Source of the DNA: Flagellimonas zhangzhouensis
Lineage (GTDB): Bacteria > Bacteroidota > Bacteroidia > Flavobacteriales > Flavobacteriaceae
Reading direction: 5' to 3'
DNA length: 64,000 nt
NCBI RefSeq assembly: GCF_900102925.1
Contig: NZ_FNKI01000002.1
Span: 248,001-312,000, forward strand
A program made the translations under genes and the position numbers. The notes beneath the pieces were generated by a model that saw nothing but the letters and a program-made list of their open reading frames with translations, ran no database searches and was not told where the DNA came from. Below, in pieces: positions 8,958 through 16,992 of the stretch (positions within the stretch are counted from its first letter, which is position 1; every line of letters starts with the position of its first letter).

Positions 8958-9742
8958 TGCTCCAAATCCTTTTTAAGTTTTTTGGTCAACTCCTCGGGGC
9001 CCTTAAAAGGAATAAAATCCCCGTTTTTTATATAAGAAATTGCTCCAGTTTCCTCACTTACCACCAAACAAACCGCATCGGTTTTTTCCGTGATACCCAC
9101 CGCTGCTCGGTGTCTAAGTCCAAATCGTAACGGAATATTTCTATCGTTGGAAACGGGTAAAATCACACGTGTGGCAGTGATAAAATTATCTTGAATCACA
9201 ATGGCGCCATCGTGTAAAGGGCTATTTTTAAAAAAGATACTTTCCAGAATAGGTTGGGTGATTTCAATATTCATGGCATCACCAGTAGACATTACAAAAT
9301 CCAAGGCATTGTTGCGTTCAATCACAATAATGGCTCCTGTTTTGGTGCTTCCCATCTTTTCACAGGCACCAACGATGGATTCAACATCTGTTTTGGTGAC
9401 AATAACATCCTGCTTCATGAATTTAAAGTGCTTCAGGAAATTTCGTTTTTTAGCAAAATTGGTGGACCCGATCATCAACAAAAACTTTCGTATTTCTTGC
9501 TGAAAAACTATGATCAATGCTATCAATCCAATGTTCATGAATCCACCTACCATACTGCTGATCATTTTCATTTGAAGCAGTTCGGTCAATTTCCAAAGCG
9601 CCCAAACAATAACGATTCCAATAAAAATATTGATGGCAACAGTTCCTCGAACCAATTTATAAACGTAGTAGAGCAAAGCTGCCACGAGGAGTATATCTAT
9701 GATATCCGTAACTTGAAAATCGAGAAAATTTAGAAAATCCAA
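8954..9742 (-). CDS. cdaA: Diadenylate cyclase CdaA (DacA)
   Basis: Makes cyclic di-AMP from two ATP at the inner membrane. The 262-residue protein has three N-terminal helices (about 14-90) and a DisA_N catalytic domain with the DGA motif at 178-180 and RHR at 210-212, both intact. This is the standard CdaA architecture and length. It lies 44 bases after folP and overlaps the DUF3667-like gene by ATGA, giving the operon folP-cdaA-DUF3667. The folP-cdaA pairing is common in Bacteroidota. No CdaR regulator gene is present in the neighbourhood. Confidence 0.95.
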   Translation of the reverse strand: MDFLNFLDFQVTDIIDILLVAALLYYVYKLVRGTVAINIFIGIVIVWALWKLTELLQMKMISSMVGGFMNIGLIALIIVFQQEIRKFLLMIGSTNFAKKRNFLKHFKFMKQDVIVTKTDVESIVGACEKMGSTKTGAIIVIERNNALDFVMSTGDAMNIEITQPILESIFFKNSPLHDGAIVIQDNFITATRVILPVSNDRNIPLRFGLRHRAAVGITEKTDAVCLVVSEETGAISYIKNGDFIPFKGPEELTKKLKKDLEQ

Positions 9743-9786
9743 TAGCAGTGTTTTTGTAAAATTAGCAAAAATAGAAGAACCAATGC

Positions 9787-10620
9787 CTAGAGTGCATTGG
9801 CTTTCAACGCTTCTACAAGTTTAACACATTCCACGGCTTCTTGTACATCGTGTGCCCGAATAATATTTGCGCCTTTTAACAAGGCAATGGTATGTAGGGC
9901 CGTGGTGCCATTCAAAGCTTCTTTAGGGTTGGATTGCAAAACTTTATAAATCATTGATTTTCTGCTTAACCCAATCAAAATGGGGAAACCAAAGGTTTTA
10001 AACAAATCTAGATGATTGAGCAAGGTGTAGTTTTGTTCTGTTGTTTTGGCAAATCCAAACCCTGGGTCAATGATGATGTCGTTTATTTTTTTTGAGGTGG
10101 CCTCTGCCACTTTTTCTGAAAAATAGGTTCGCAAATCCATTAGAAGGTCTTCATAAACAATCTCTTTTTGCATGGATTGTGGCGTACCTTTCATGTGCAT
10201 CATAATGTAGGGCACCTGCAATTCAGCAATCACATCGAACATAGCTTCGTCCAAATTCCCTGCGGCAATGTCGTTGATGATGGCAGCGCCGTGTGCAACA
10301 CTTTCGGAGGCAACTTTACTGCGAAAAGTATCAATTGAAATCAAGGTGTCAGGGAAGTGTTTCAAGACCAAATCAACAATAGGAATCATCCTTTGCAATT
10401 CTTCATGCTCAGAAACATGTTCGGCACCAGGTCTGGAACTGTAGGCTCCCATATCTATAAAAGTGGCTCCATCGTTCAACATGCCCTCAACGCGATTCAA
10501 AATGGAAGCCTCATCTTTATAGGTTCCACCATCAAAAAAAGAATCGGGGGTAAGGTTCAAAATACCCATCACTTTGGGCACGGTAAGGTCCACCAAATCA
10601 CCTTTGCAGTTTATCGTCAT
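9787..10620 (-). CDS. folP: Dihydropteroate synthase
   Basis: Condenses hydroxymethyl-dihydropterin pyrophosphate with p-aminobenzoate in folate synthesis. The 277-residue TIM-barrel protein has the family signatures VMGILNLTPDSFFDGG near residue 18, IDMGAYSSRPGA, ISIDTFRS, IINDIAAG, IIDPGFGFAKT and GLSRKSMI, with length at the family norm. First gene of the operon with cdaA. Divergent from the DUF1599 gene, with 94 bases between the two starts. Confidence 0.96.
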   Translation of the reverse strand: MTINCKGDLVDLTVPKVMGILNLTPDSFFDGGTYKDEASILNRVEGMLNDGATFIDMGAYSSRPGAEHVSEHEELQRMIPIVDLVLKHFPDTLISIDTFRSKVASESVAHGAAIINDIAAGNLDEAMFDVIAELQVPYIMMHMKGTPQSMQKEIVYEDLLMDLRTYFSEKVAEATSKKINDIIIDPGFGFAKTTEQNYTLLNHLDLFKTFGFPILIGLSRKSMIYKVLQSNPKEALNGTTALHTIALLKGANIIRAHDVQEAVECVKLVEALKANAL

Positions 10621-10714
10621 AAAAAATAACTCCTTTGTTGGGTTTCATTATCTTTGGCAAAGTGCACGCAAATGGGCACAATTGAACGAAATTTACGCAA
10701 ATTAGCAACAATAC

Positions 10715-11266
10715 ATGCAGCAGACTTCCCAACAATACGATGCGGTGATCAAAACCTGTCGCGATTTGTTTTCAAAAAAGGCTAAAGACTACGGTACCGC
10801 ATGGCGTATTTTGCGATTACCATCCCTTACAGACCAGATTTTTATTAAAGCCCAACGCATTCGAAGCCTTCAGCAAAATGAGGTTAGAAAGGTGGATGAG
10901 GGTGAACAATCTGAGTTTATTGGAATCATCAATTATTCCATTATGGCACTCATCCAAATTAAAAAAGGAGTAGTGGAGCAGCCCGATATTAATGCGGAAG
11001 AAGCCATTGCTTTGTATGATGAGCAGGTGGCCATTACCAAAAAATTAATGGAGGATAAAAATCACGATTATGGAGAAGCTTGGCGCGATATGCGTGTGAG
11101 TTCTTTAACGGATTTAATCCTTCAAAAGTTGCTTCGTGTAAAACAAATTGAAGACAATCAAGGAAATACTTTGGTAAGCGAAGGTGTAGATGCCAATTAT
11201 CAAGACATGGTTAATTATGCGGTTTTTGCGCTGATCCATCTTGGGGAAGAAAAATCTAACCAATAG
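10715..11266 (+). CDS. DUF1599 protein (nucleotide-modification-associated domain)
   Basis: A 183-residue cytoplasmic protein built of two homologous halves: KDYGTAWRILRLPSLTDQI with a following KAQRIRSLQ, and HDYGEAWRDMRVSSLTDLI with KLLRVKQIE. This internal duplication and the DYGxAWR motif identify the DUF1599 family, which some domain models tie to modified-nucleotide metabolism. The biochemical role in Bacteroidota is not known. It stands first in a run of plus-strand genes leading to the DoxX-like gene and tpiA, an arrangement I recognise from other Flavobacteriia. Confidence 0.85.
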   Translation: MQQTSQQYDAVIKTCRDLFSKKAKDYGTAWRILRLPSLTDQIFIKAQRIRSLQQNEVRKVDEGEQSEFIGIINYSIMALIQIKKGVVEQPDINAEEAIALYDEQVAITKKLMEDKNHDYGEAWRDMRVSSLTDLILQKLLRVKQIEDNQGNTLVSEGVDANYQDMVNYAVFALIHLGEEKSNQ

Positions 11267-11371
11267 TTTATTGGTAGGGCACCTCAAAAGCATAACAACA
11301 TTCGAACAATTTGTGCAATGGGTGTCAAACAAGTAGAGCTTTTATATATTTAGTGGTTTCAAATTTATACA

Positions 11372-12466
11372 ATGAAATATATCGTTTGGATATCTAGGAT
11401 AATAGTCGGAGTACTATTTATTATTAGTGGATGGATCAAGTTAAATGACCCCATGGGATTTTCCTTTAAGTTGGAAGAATATTTTAGCCCTGGAGTGCTG
11501 GATTTACCTTTTTTAACACCAATTGCCTTGGGGATTTCCATTTTTGTGGTGATTGTTGAGGTGATTTTAGGCATACTTCTTTTAATAGGATTTAAGCCAA
11601 AATTTACGGTCTGGAGTTTACTTTTGATGATAGTTTTCTTCACATTCCTTACTTTTTATTCTGCTTATTTTAATAAAGTTACCGACTGCGGTTGTTTTGG
11701 AGATGCAGTGAAATTGACCCCTTGGGAATCTTTCACTAAAGATGTGATATTATTGGTGTTCATTTTGATTTTATTCTTCGGAAGAAAATACATTACGCCA
11801 CTTTTTACACCGAAAATCAATTGGATTATTGGGGGAGTGGCTTTAGTGGCTTGCGCATGGTTTGCCAATCATGTGCTAAACCATTTGCCAACCGTTGATT
11901 TTAGACCTTATAAAATTGGAGCTAATATTCAAGAAGGGATGTCGGTACCAGAAGGAGCTGCAGAACCGATTTACGAATACGCATGGCGCTTTAAAGTAAA
12001 TGGGGAAGATAAAATTTATACCACTGCTGGGGAGTACCCTAGTGTAGATGGTGAATTTATTGATGTGGAAACCACAGAGATTCAAAAAGGTTACGAACCT
12101 CCAATTCATGATTTTACCATAGAGCAGGACGGTGTAGATTATGCAGGTAAGGTGCTAAACCTAGAAAAATTAATGATGGTGGTAGCGTACGATTTGAAGA
12201 AAAGCAATTATGAAGCTTTCAAAGAAATAGCCGAAGTGGCGGCAAAGGCCAAACAAAATGGTTATCGAGTAATAGGTATGTCAGCATCAAGCAAAGAAAT
12301 GACAGATGAGCTTAAGGTTGAGTATGGACTGGACTTTGAATTTTTCTTTACTGATGAAACAACATTAAAGACCATTGTCCGCTCCAATCCAGCGGTACTG
12401 ACCCTTAAAAAGGGAACCATCCAACAAAAAGTACATTACAACGATTTGGATAAACTTACTTTCTAA
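11372..12466 (+). CDS. DoxX-like membrane protein with C-terminal soluble domain (BT_3928 type)
   Basis: A 364-residue protein. The N-terminal half has four helices of the DoxX/MauE type, with SGWIKLNDPMGFSFKLEEYF in the first loop and a short CGCFGD cysteine motif after the third. A fifth hydrophobic segment follows near residue 150. The C-terminal 190 residues are hydrophilic with a thioredoxin-like or redox-associated appearance (MVVAYDLKKSNYEAFKEIAEVA, VIGMSASSKE), though a CxxC is lacking there. Matches the Bacteroidota BT_3928 family. A redox role in the envelope is suggested by the CGC motif and the MauE/DoxX relationship, not shown. Confidence 0.8.
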   Translation: MKYIVWISRIIVGVLFIISGWIKLNDPMGFSFKLEEYFSPGVLDLPFLTPIALGISIFVVIVEVILGILLLIGFKPKFTVWSLLLMIVFFTFLTFYSAYFNKVTDCGCFGDAVKLTPWESFTKDVILLVFILILFFGRKYITPLFTPKINWIIGGVALVACAWFANHVLNHLPTVDFRPYKIGANIQEGMSVPEGAAEPIYEYAWRFKVNGEDKIYTTAGEYPSVDGEFIDVETTEIQKGYEPPIHDFTIEQDGVDYAGKVLNLEKLMMVVAYDLKKSNYEAFKEIAEVAAKAKQNGYRVIGMSASSKEMTDELKVEYGLDFEFFFTDETTLKTIVRSNPAVLTLKKGTIQQKVHYNDLDKLTF

Positions 12467-12492
12467 ACAATAACACAAGAAAAACAAATATC

Positions 12493-13242
12493 ATGAGAAC
12501 AAAGATTGTGGCAGGAAACTGGAAGATGAATAAAAACCTTCAGGAGACGGAGGCATTGTTGACTGAACTTTCCGCCAAACTACCCGATACGAATGCAACA
12601 GTTATTGTGGCACCAACATTTGTGAACTTGCAAGCAGCACAAACAGCTCTTGGTAGTTCAACCATTAAAGTGGCTGCACAGAATATGCATTTTGCAGAAA
12701 GCGGAGCCTACACTGGAGAGATTTCTGCTGATATGTTATTGAGCCTAGACATTGACACTGTTATTTTGGGTCACTCAGAAAGACGCGCTTATTTTGGTGA
12801 GGATGATGAATTATTGGCTAAAAAAGTAAACACCGCGATCGAAAAAGGATTGAAAACCATTTTCTGTTTTGGTGAAGAATTGGAAGATAGAAAATCTGAT
12901 AAGCATTTTGATGTGGTTGAAAGCCAGCTTAAAAACGCATTGTTTAGTTTGGATGCCAGTGCTTGGAAAAATATTGTCTTGGCCTACGAGCCTGTTTGGG
13001 CTATCGGAACAGGAGAAACAGCTTCACCAGAGCAAGCTCAAGAAATGCATGCTTTTATTAGAAAAACCATTTCCGATGCTTTCGGTGCTGCCGTAGCAGA
13101 TGAGGTTTCTATTTTATATGGAGGAAGTGTAAAGCCTGGAAATGCTGGAGAAATTTTCGGTAAACCAGACGTAGATGGTGGTTTAATTGGAGGTGCTTCT
13201 TTGGTTGCCGACGATTTCGTGGCCATTATCGCTGCTATTTAA
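12493..13242 (+). CDS. tpiA: Triose-phosphate isomerase
   Basis: Interconverts dihydroxyacetone phosphate and glyceraldehyde 3-phosphate in glycolysis and gluconeogenesis. The 249-residue TIM barrel keeps the catalytic Lys11 (GNWKMN), His94 (ILGHSERR) and Glu166 (AYEPVWAIGTG), plus the C-terminal phosphate-binding LYGGSVKPGN and GGLIGGAS. It follows the DoxX-like gene by 26 bases and precedes prmA by six, so it lies in an operon. Confidence 0.98.
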   Translation: MRTKIVAGNWKMNKNLQETEALLTELSAKLPDTNATVIVAPTFVNLQAAQTALGSSTIKVAAQNMHFAESGAYTGEISADMLLSLDIDTVILGHSERRAYFGEDDELLAKKVNTAIEKGLKTIFCFGEELEDRKSDKHFDVVESQLKNALFSLDASAWKNIVLAYEPVWAIGTGETASPEQAQEMHAFIRKTISDAFGAAVADEVSILYGGSVKPGNAGEIFGKPDVDGGLIGGASLVADDFVAIIAAI

Positions 13243-13248
13243 TTATAT

Positions 13249-14082
13249 ATGTCCTTGGTTTATTTAGAATTCGATTTTAAGGTAGACCCTGCCCAACCCG
13301 CAAGTGATATTCTAATTGCGGAGTTGGGTGAACTGGGCTTTGAAAGTTTTGTGGAAAACGAAACTGGGGTTCTGGCGTATATTCTTAAATCTGAATGGGA
13401 AGAGGCTAACCTCAGCCATCTTTTTGTACTTCAAAACCCAAATTTTAAAATCACTTGGACCACAAAGGAAATTGAACAGCAGAACTGGAATGCCGAATGG
13501 GAACGGAATTTCCATCCCATAAAAGTGGGTGACAGGTGCATGGTTCGCGCTCCTTTTCACCAAGCAGAACCTGTGGATTTCGATATTGTTATTGAGCCTA
13601 AAATGAGCTTTGGAACAGGGCACCATGAAACCACCCATATGATGCTTCAGCATATTTTGGATAATGATTTTGAAGGGAAATCAGTACTGGATATGGGATG
13701 CGGTACTGGAGTGTTGGCCATTTTGGCAAAAATGAAAGGTGCTGGCTATACCGAGGCGATTGATATTGATGAATGGTGCTTTTTGAATACTGAGGAAAAT
13801 GTGGAGCGAAATAATTGCTCCGATATCAAGGCAATGCAGGGTGATGTTAGTTTGCTGGGAGATAGTAAATACGATGTGATTCTTGCCAATATCAATCGAA
13901 ATATTCTATTGGAAGATATTCCGAATTACGTGAAATGCCTGAATAAAGGAGGGTCTTTATTTTTAAGTGGCTTCTATTTAGAGGATTTGGATGTGATTTC
14001 TGCAAAATGTGCTGCCCATGGTTTGGAATTTGAGAAAAAAATGGAGAAGAACCGCTGGATTTCAGCAAAATATGTAAATTAG
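13249..14082 (+). CDS. prmA: Ribosomal protein L11 methyltransferase
   Basis: S-adenosylmethionine-dependent enzyme that methylates ribosomal protein L11. The 277-residue protein has an N-terminal substrate-recognition domain. A class I methyltransferase fold follows, with the SAM-binding VLDMGCGTGVLAI (about 147-159), the preceding MSFGTGHHETT block typical of PrmA, and DVILANINRNIL. Six bases separate it from tpiA and 22 from clpS. Confidence 0.94.
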   Translation: MSLVYLEFDFKVDPAQPASDILIAELGELGFESFVENETGVLAYILKSEWEEANLSHLFVLQNPNFKITWTTKEIEQQNWNAEWERNFHPIKVGDRCMVRAPFHQAEPVDFDIVIEPKMSFGTGHHETTHMMLQHILDNDFEGKSVLDMGCGTGVLAILAKMKGAGYTEAIDIDEWCFLNTEENVERNNCSDIKAMQGDVSLLGDSKYDVILANINRNILLEDIPNYVKCLNKGGSLFLSGFYLEDLDVISAKCAAHGLEFEKKMEKNRWISAKYVN

Positions 14083-14104
14083 AGAGAAGTAAATCTCAGA
14101 ATTT

Positions 14105-14380
14105 ATGGGCACTAGGGAAAAAGAAATGGAAGATGTCCTTCTGGAGGAAGAGACGATAAAGGAACATGAAATTGTACTTTTTAATGATGATGTGAACACC
14201 TTCGACCACGTTATCGAAACACTGATCAATGTATGTGAGCATACTCCAGAACAAGCAGAACAATGCTCATTGATTGTGCATTACAATGGAAAATGTACGG
14301 TCAAAACAGGAGAATATGATATCCTAAAACCCAAATGCACTAAATTATTGCAAGCAGGCCTCAGTGCAGAAATCATGTAG
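14105..14380 (+). CDS. clpS: ATP-dependent Clp protease adaptor ClpS
   Basis: Adaptor that delivers N-degron substrates to ClpAP-type proteases. The 91-residue protein has an acidic flexible N-terminus and the ClpS core (HEIVLFNDDVNTFDHVIETL, EQAEQCSLIVHYNGKCTVKTG, GLSAEIM), at typical length. It ends the tpiA-prmA-clpS run; a 123-base gap follows. Confidence 0.93.
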   Translation: MGTREKEMEDVLLEEETIKEHEIVLFNDDVNTFDHVIETLINVCEHTPEQAEQCSLIVHYNGKCTVKTGEYDILKPKCTKLLQAGLSAEIM

Positions 14381-14503
14381 ACATTGTGAAATTAATTAAT
14401 GGATGTTCCTTTTGTATGAAATGGAGCTGACTTTATATATAAAAAAACGAGAATATCTAAATCCACTTAACCAACACCAACCATTAACCCTCCTATCTAA
14501 AAA

Positions 14504-15106
14504 ATGAGCGAATTTTTTAAGGCCGAACTAAAAGATCGTTTTTTAGATTATGCCTTGAGCAGAACCGATTACTTCGAAATCCAAACCTTGTACGATGAAT
14601 ATTTACGACCCAATTACAGTTTGGAGTTCGTGGTGAAACTGGTACAGGACATTTTGGATTATGACCCTTCTCTTTTAGATGTAATGAGTGGCAATGGTAT
14701 GGATTTGTTTTTATTGGCTTCAACGCCAAGTACCGAAGATTTTTTGGATGAAGGCGGATTTATGCATTTGTATGTAAAGGAAGAGGAAAAATGGGATGTG
14801 TTTTTAGATCAGATGTCCAGTACAAGGAAAATTTCCAAGGAGGATAAAAAACAGATCAAGCGGCATTCTCCCAGTTTGAAACGAGAGAAAACCATGTTGT
14901 TCGGATTGGTTGCTGCTGTTGCCTTTAGTTTTTTGTTTACGGTGTTCAGTATGATAAATGGCGCATTCTTGCAACCTGAATATGTGCCAGCCGATGAGTT
15001 TGAACGCAAACTGGAATATTTAAGGGAACAATATATTATGGAAAATGAACGCTTGCGACAAGAATTGAATGCAATGAAACAGGCTTCGGATACTTTGAAC
15101 CTGTGA
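14504..15106 (+). CDS. Hypothetical single-pass membrane protein
   Basis: A 200-residue protein. The first 140 residues are soluble and acidic or aromatic (LKDRFLDYALSRTDYFEIQ, LVQDILDYDPSLLDVMSGNG). A lysine-rich stretch leads to one membrane helix (about 128-150, FGLVAAVAFSFLFTVFSMI) and a short coiled-coil-like tail (EFERKLEYLREQYIMENERLRQEL). This suggests a cytoplasmic domain anchored by one helix. I do not recognise the family. It is followed by a strong terminator shared with the convergent amidohydrolase. Confidence 0.75.
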   Translation: MSEFFKAELKDRFLDYALSRTDYFEIQTLYDEYLRPNYSLEFVVKLVQDILDYDPSLLDVMSGNGMDLFLLASTPSTEDFLDEGGFMHLYVKEEEKWDVFLDQMSSTRKISKEDKKQIKRHSPSLKREKTMLFGLVAAVAFSFLFTVFSMINGAFLQPEYVPADEFERKLEYLREQYIMENERLRQELNAMKQASDTLNL

Positions 15107-15121
15107 TTCATCAAGAATAAA

Positions 15122-15147
15122 AAAAGGCAGCCATTTGGCTGCCTTTT
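15122..15147. terminator. Bidirectional terminator
   Basis: A perfect 11-bp stem AAAAGGCAGCC / GGCTGCCTTTT with an ATTT loop lies between two convergent genes. Confidence 0.9.
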
Positions 15148-15166
15148 ATTTTTGGTTCAATGCGTT

Positions 15167-16774
15167 TTAATCCTTTATTCCTGGTTGGGTGATTTTGTAA
15201 CCCGTTTCAGCTTTGGTGTCTTTTACTATTTTCTTTACATCCTCCAAAAGCTGTTTTGCGTCGTAGATGATTCCATCCTTGATAGTGTATTTTACGCCGC
15301 CAACACGCTCAATGGTATTGTCTTCCTGTAACTGAATAGCTCCAGTACCGTATAAGGCTTTAAAGTTTTCCAATGGATTTTCTTCCACAATTACAAAATC
15401 TGCTAGTTTCCCAGCTGTAACTGTTCCAATTTGGTCATCCATGCCCAAGGCTTCAGCACCGTTTAATGTGGCTGCCTTGATCACTTCCAACGGGTGGAAT
15501 CCTGCTTCGCGCATAAGCTCCATCTCTCTTGGATAGGCAAAACCGTACAATTGGTAAATGAAACCAGCATCAGTACCCACAGTTACTCGACCACCCCTGT
15601 TTTTGTACTCATTCAAAAAGGTCATCCAAAGTTTGTAATTCTGCTTCCAGTTGATTTCTTGTTCGGTACCCCAATAATGCCAATATGAACCATGTGATTG
15701 TCTGCTAGGCGCATAAAAATCCCAAAGGGAAGGCAAGGTGTATTCCTCATGCCATTCGGCACGTCTTGCTCTTTGAAGGTCACGGTTAGCCTCATAAATC
15801 ACCATGGTTGGGGAAATGGAGAAATCCAATGAAATCAATTCATCCATGACGGCATTCCATTTATCTGAAAATGGTTTTGCTGCTTGGGCCCACAATTGAC
15901 CTGCTTCGCCAAAACGGTCTTGTTCGTTCTGGTAATTGTAATCCAAGGAATAGTCTTGTACCGTTCTATCTTCGAACATAGCCTCAGGTAGTCCGTACCA
16001 ATGCTCCATGGAGGTTAATCCAGCACGTGCACTGTTTAATACATTCCAACGGCCTACATAAAGCTGGGCATGGTGCGTTTTGGAACGCAATCCCAATTTT
16101 TTGTTTTCATCCAAGGCTGCCGTCATTACCTCAGGAAGTCCACCGCCAAATTTGATGCCATCAGCACCTTTTTTGGCATTGGCACGCACCCATTCACGAG
16201 CTGCTTCGGGAGTGGTAATATCCATTCTTCCGCGCTCCCCATTCAAATTATTGCCAAACCAATTATAGGCTTTAATTCGAGGTGCAGTGATTTCGTTATT
16301 ATTACTTTTATTCTTTTGATCCAAGACCCAATCAATTCCATTTCCAGAACCTGGGTCACAAATGGTAGTGATACCATGTCCCAACCACAATTTATACACA
16401 TATTCAGCAGGAGTGCCTTGAGGAATTCCTCCAATATGGGCATGGGTGTCTACAAAGCCAGGGAGTAGGTACATGCCCTCGGCATTCAGTTCTTTCCCAC
16501 CCGGTTTAAGTTGAGGCCTTCTGTTTGGGTTGATGTCCATTCCAGGAAAACCAACTACTTGGACAGATACAATTTTGTTGTTTTCCACAACAATGTCCAC
16601 AGGTCCAATAGGAGGGGATAGGGTGCCATCGATTACTGTGACCCCGCGAATAATGAATTGGGACCATGGTCCTTCTCCTTCGCTCCGAAGTGGTGCTTTT
16701 TCGATTTGGGCATGCAGTTGCAACCCAAATAGGGCACAGGTAAGAAGTAAAAAGCTGATTTTGAGGTTTTTCAT
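15167..16774 (-). CDS. Secreted amidohydrolase (imidazolonepropionase-like)
   Basis: A 535-residue metal-dependent hydrolase with a Sec signal peptide (MKNLKISFLLLTCALFGLQLHAQ), so it acts in the periplasm or outside. It shows the composite-domain start (VTVIDGTL), the first metal motif VDTHAHIGG, later His residues in SKTHHAQLY and SMEHW, the catalytic Asp in VTVGTDAG, and the C-terminal LGTVTAGKLADFVIV pattern (here IGTVTAGKLADFVIV). This is the amidohydrolase family around imidazolonepropionase and prolidase-like enzymes. Substrate is not predictable, though dipeptides or cyclic amides are plausible. Single gene, divergent from the TonB receptor gene. Confidence 0.88.
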   Translation of the reverse strand: MKNLKISFLLLTCALFGLQLHAQIEKAPLRSEGEGPWSQFIIRGVTVIDGTLSPPIGPVDIVVENNKIVSVQVVGFPGMDINPNRRPQLKPGGKELNAEGMYLLPGFVDTHAHIGGIPQGTPAEYVYKLWLGHGITTICDPGSGNGIDWVLDQKNKSNNNEITAPRIKAYNWFGNNLNGERGRMDITTPEAAREWVRANAKKGADGIKFGGGLPEVMTAALDENKKLGLRSKTHHAQLYVGRWNVLNSARAGLTSMEHWYGLPEAMFEDRTVQDYSLDYNYQNEQDRFGEAGQLWAQAAKPFSDKWNAVMDELISLDFSISPTMVIYEANRDLQRARRAEWHEEYTLPSLWDFYAPSRQSHGSYWHYWGTEQEINWKQNYKLWMTFLNEYKNRGGRVTVGTDAGFIYQLYGFAYPREMELMREAGFHPLEVIKAATLNGAEALGMDDQIGTVTAGKLADFVIVEENPLENFKALYGTGAIQLQEDNTIERVGGVKYTIKDGIIYDAKQLLEDVKKIVKDTKAETGYKITQPGIKD

Positions 16775-16992
16775 AATGAATTCGTTTTGGTTGGTTTATG
16801 GTATTGACAATTTTTTGTTCTTTTCAATTGCAAAATGATAAGTTGAATTTGAAATAATTATCATTTTGTGTGTTAGATTGAAATGACTTCAAAAATTCCA
16901 TTGCTAATTTAATTAACCTATTGGTTTTTTGTTAAATTGTAGTAAGCTAATTCATTTAACCATTGCTATATTTTCGTAATTACTCCGCCAAA

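Noticed and set aside
9254..9733. 159-residue plus-strand frame
   Set aside because: Antisense shadow of cdaA, which has intact DGA and RHR motifs; composition is not protein-like.
16963..16992. TTG start for the TonB receptor
   Set aside because: The ATG at 16993 begins directly at the signal peptide; the extra ten residues would spoil it.
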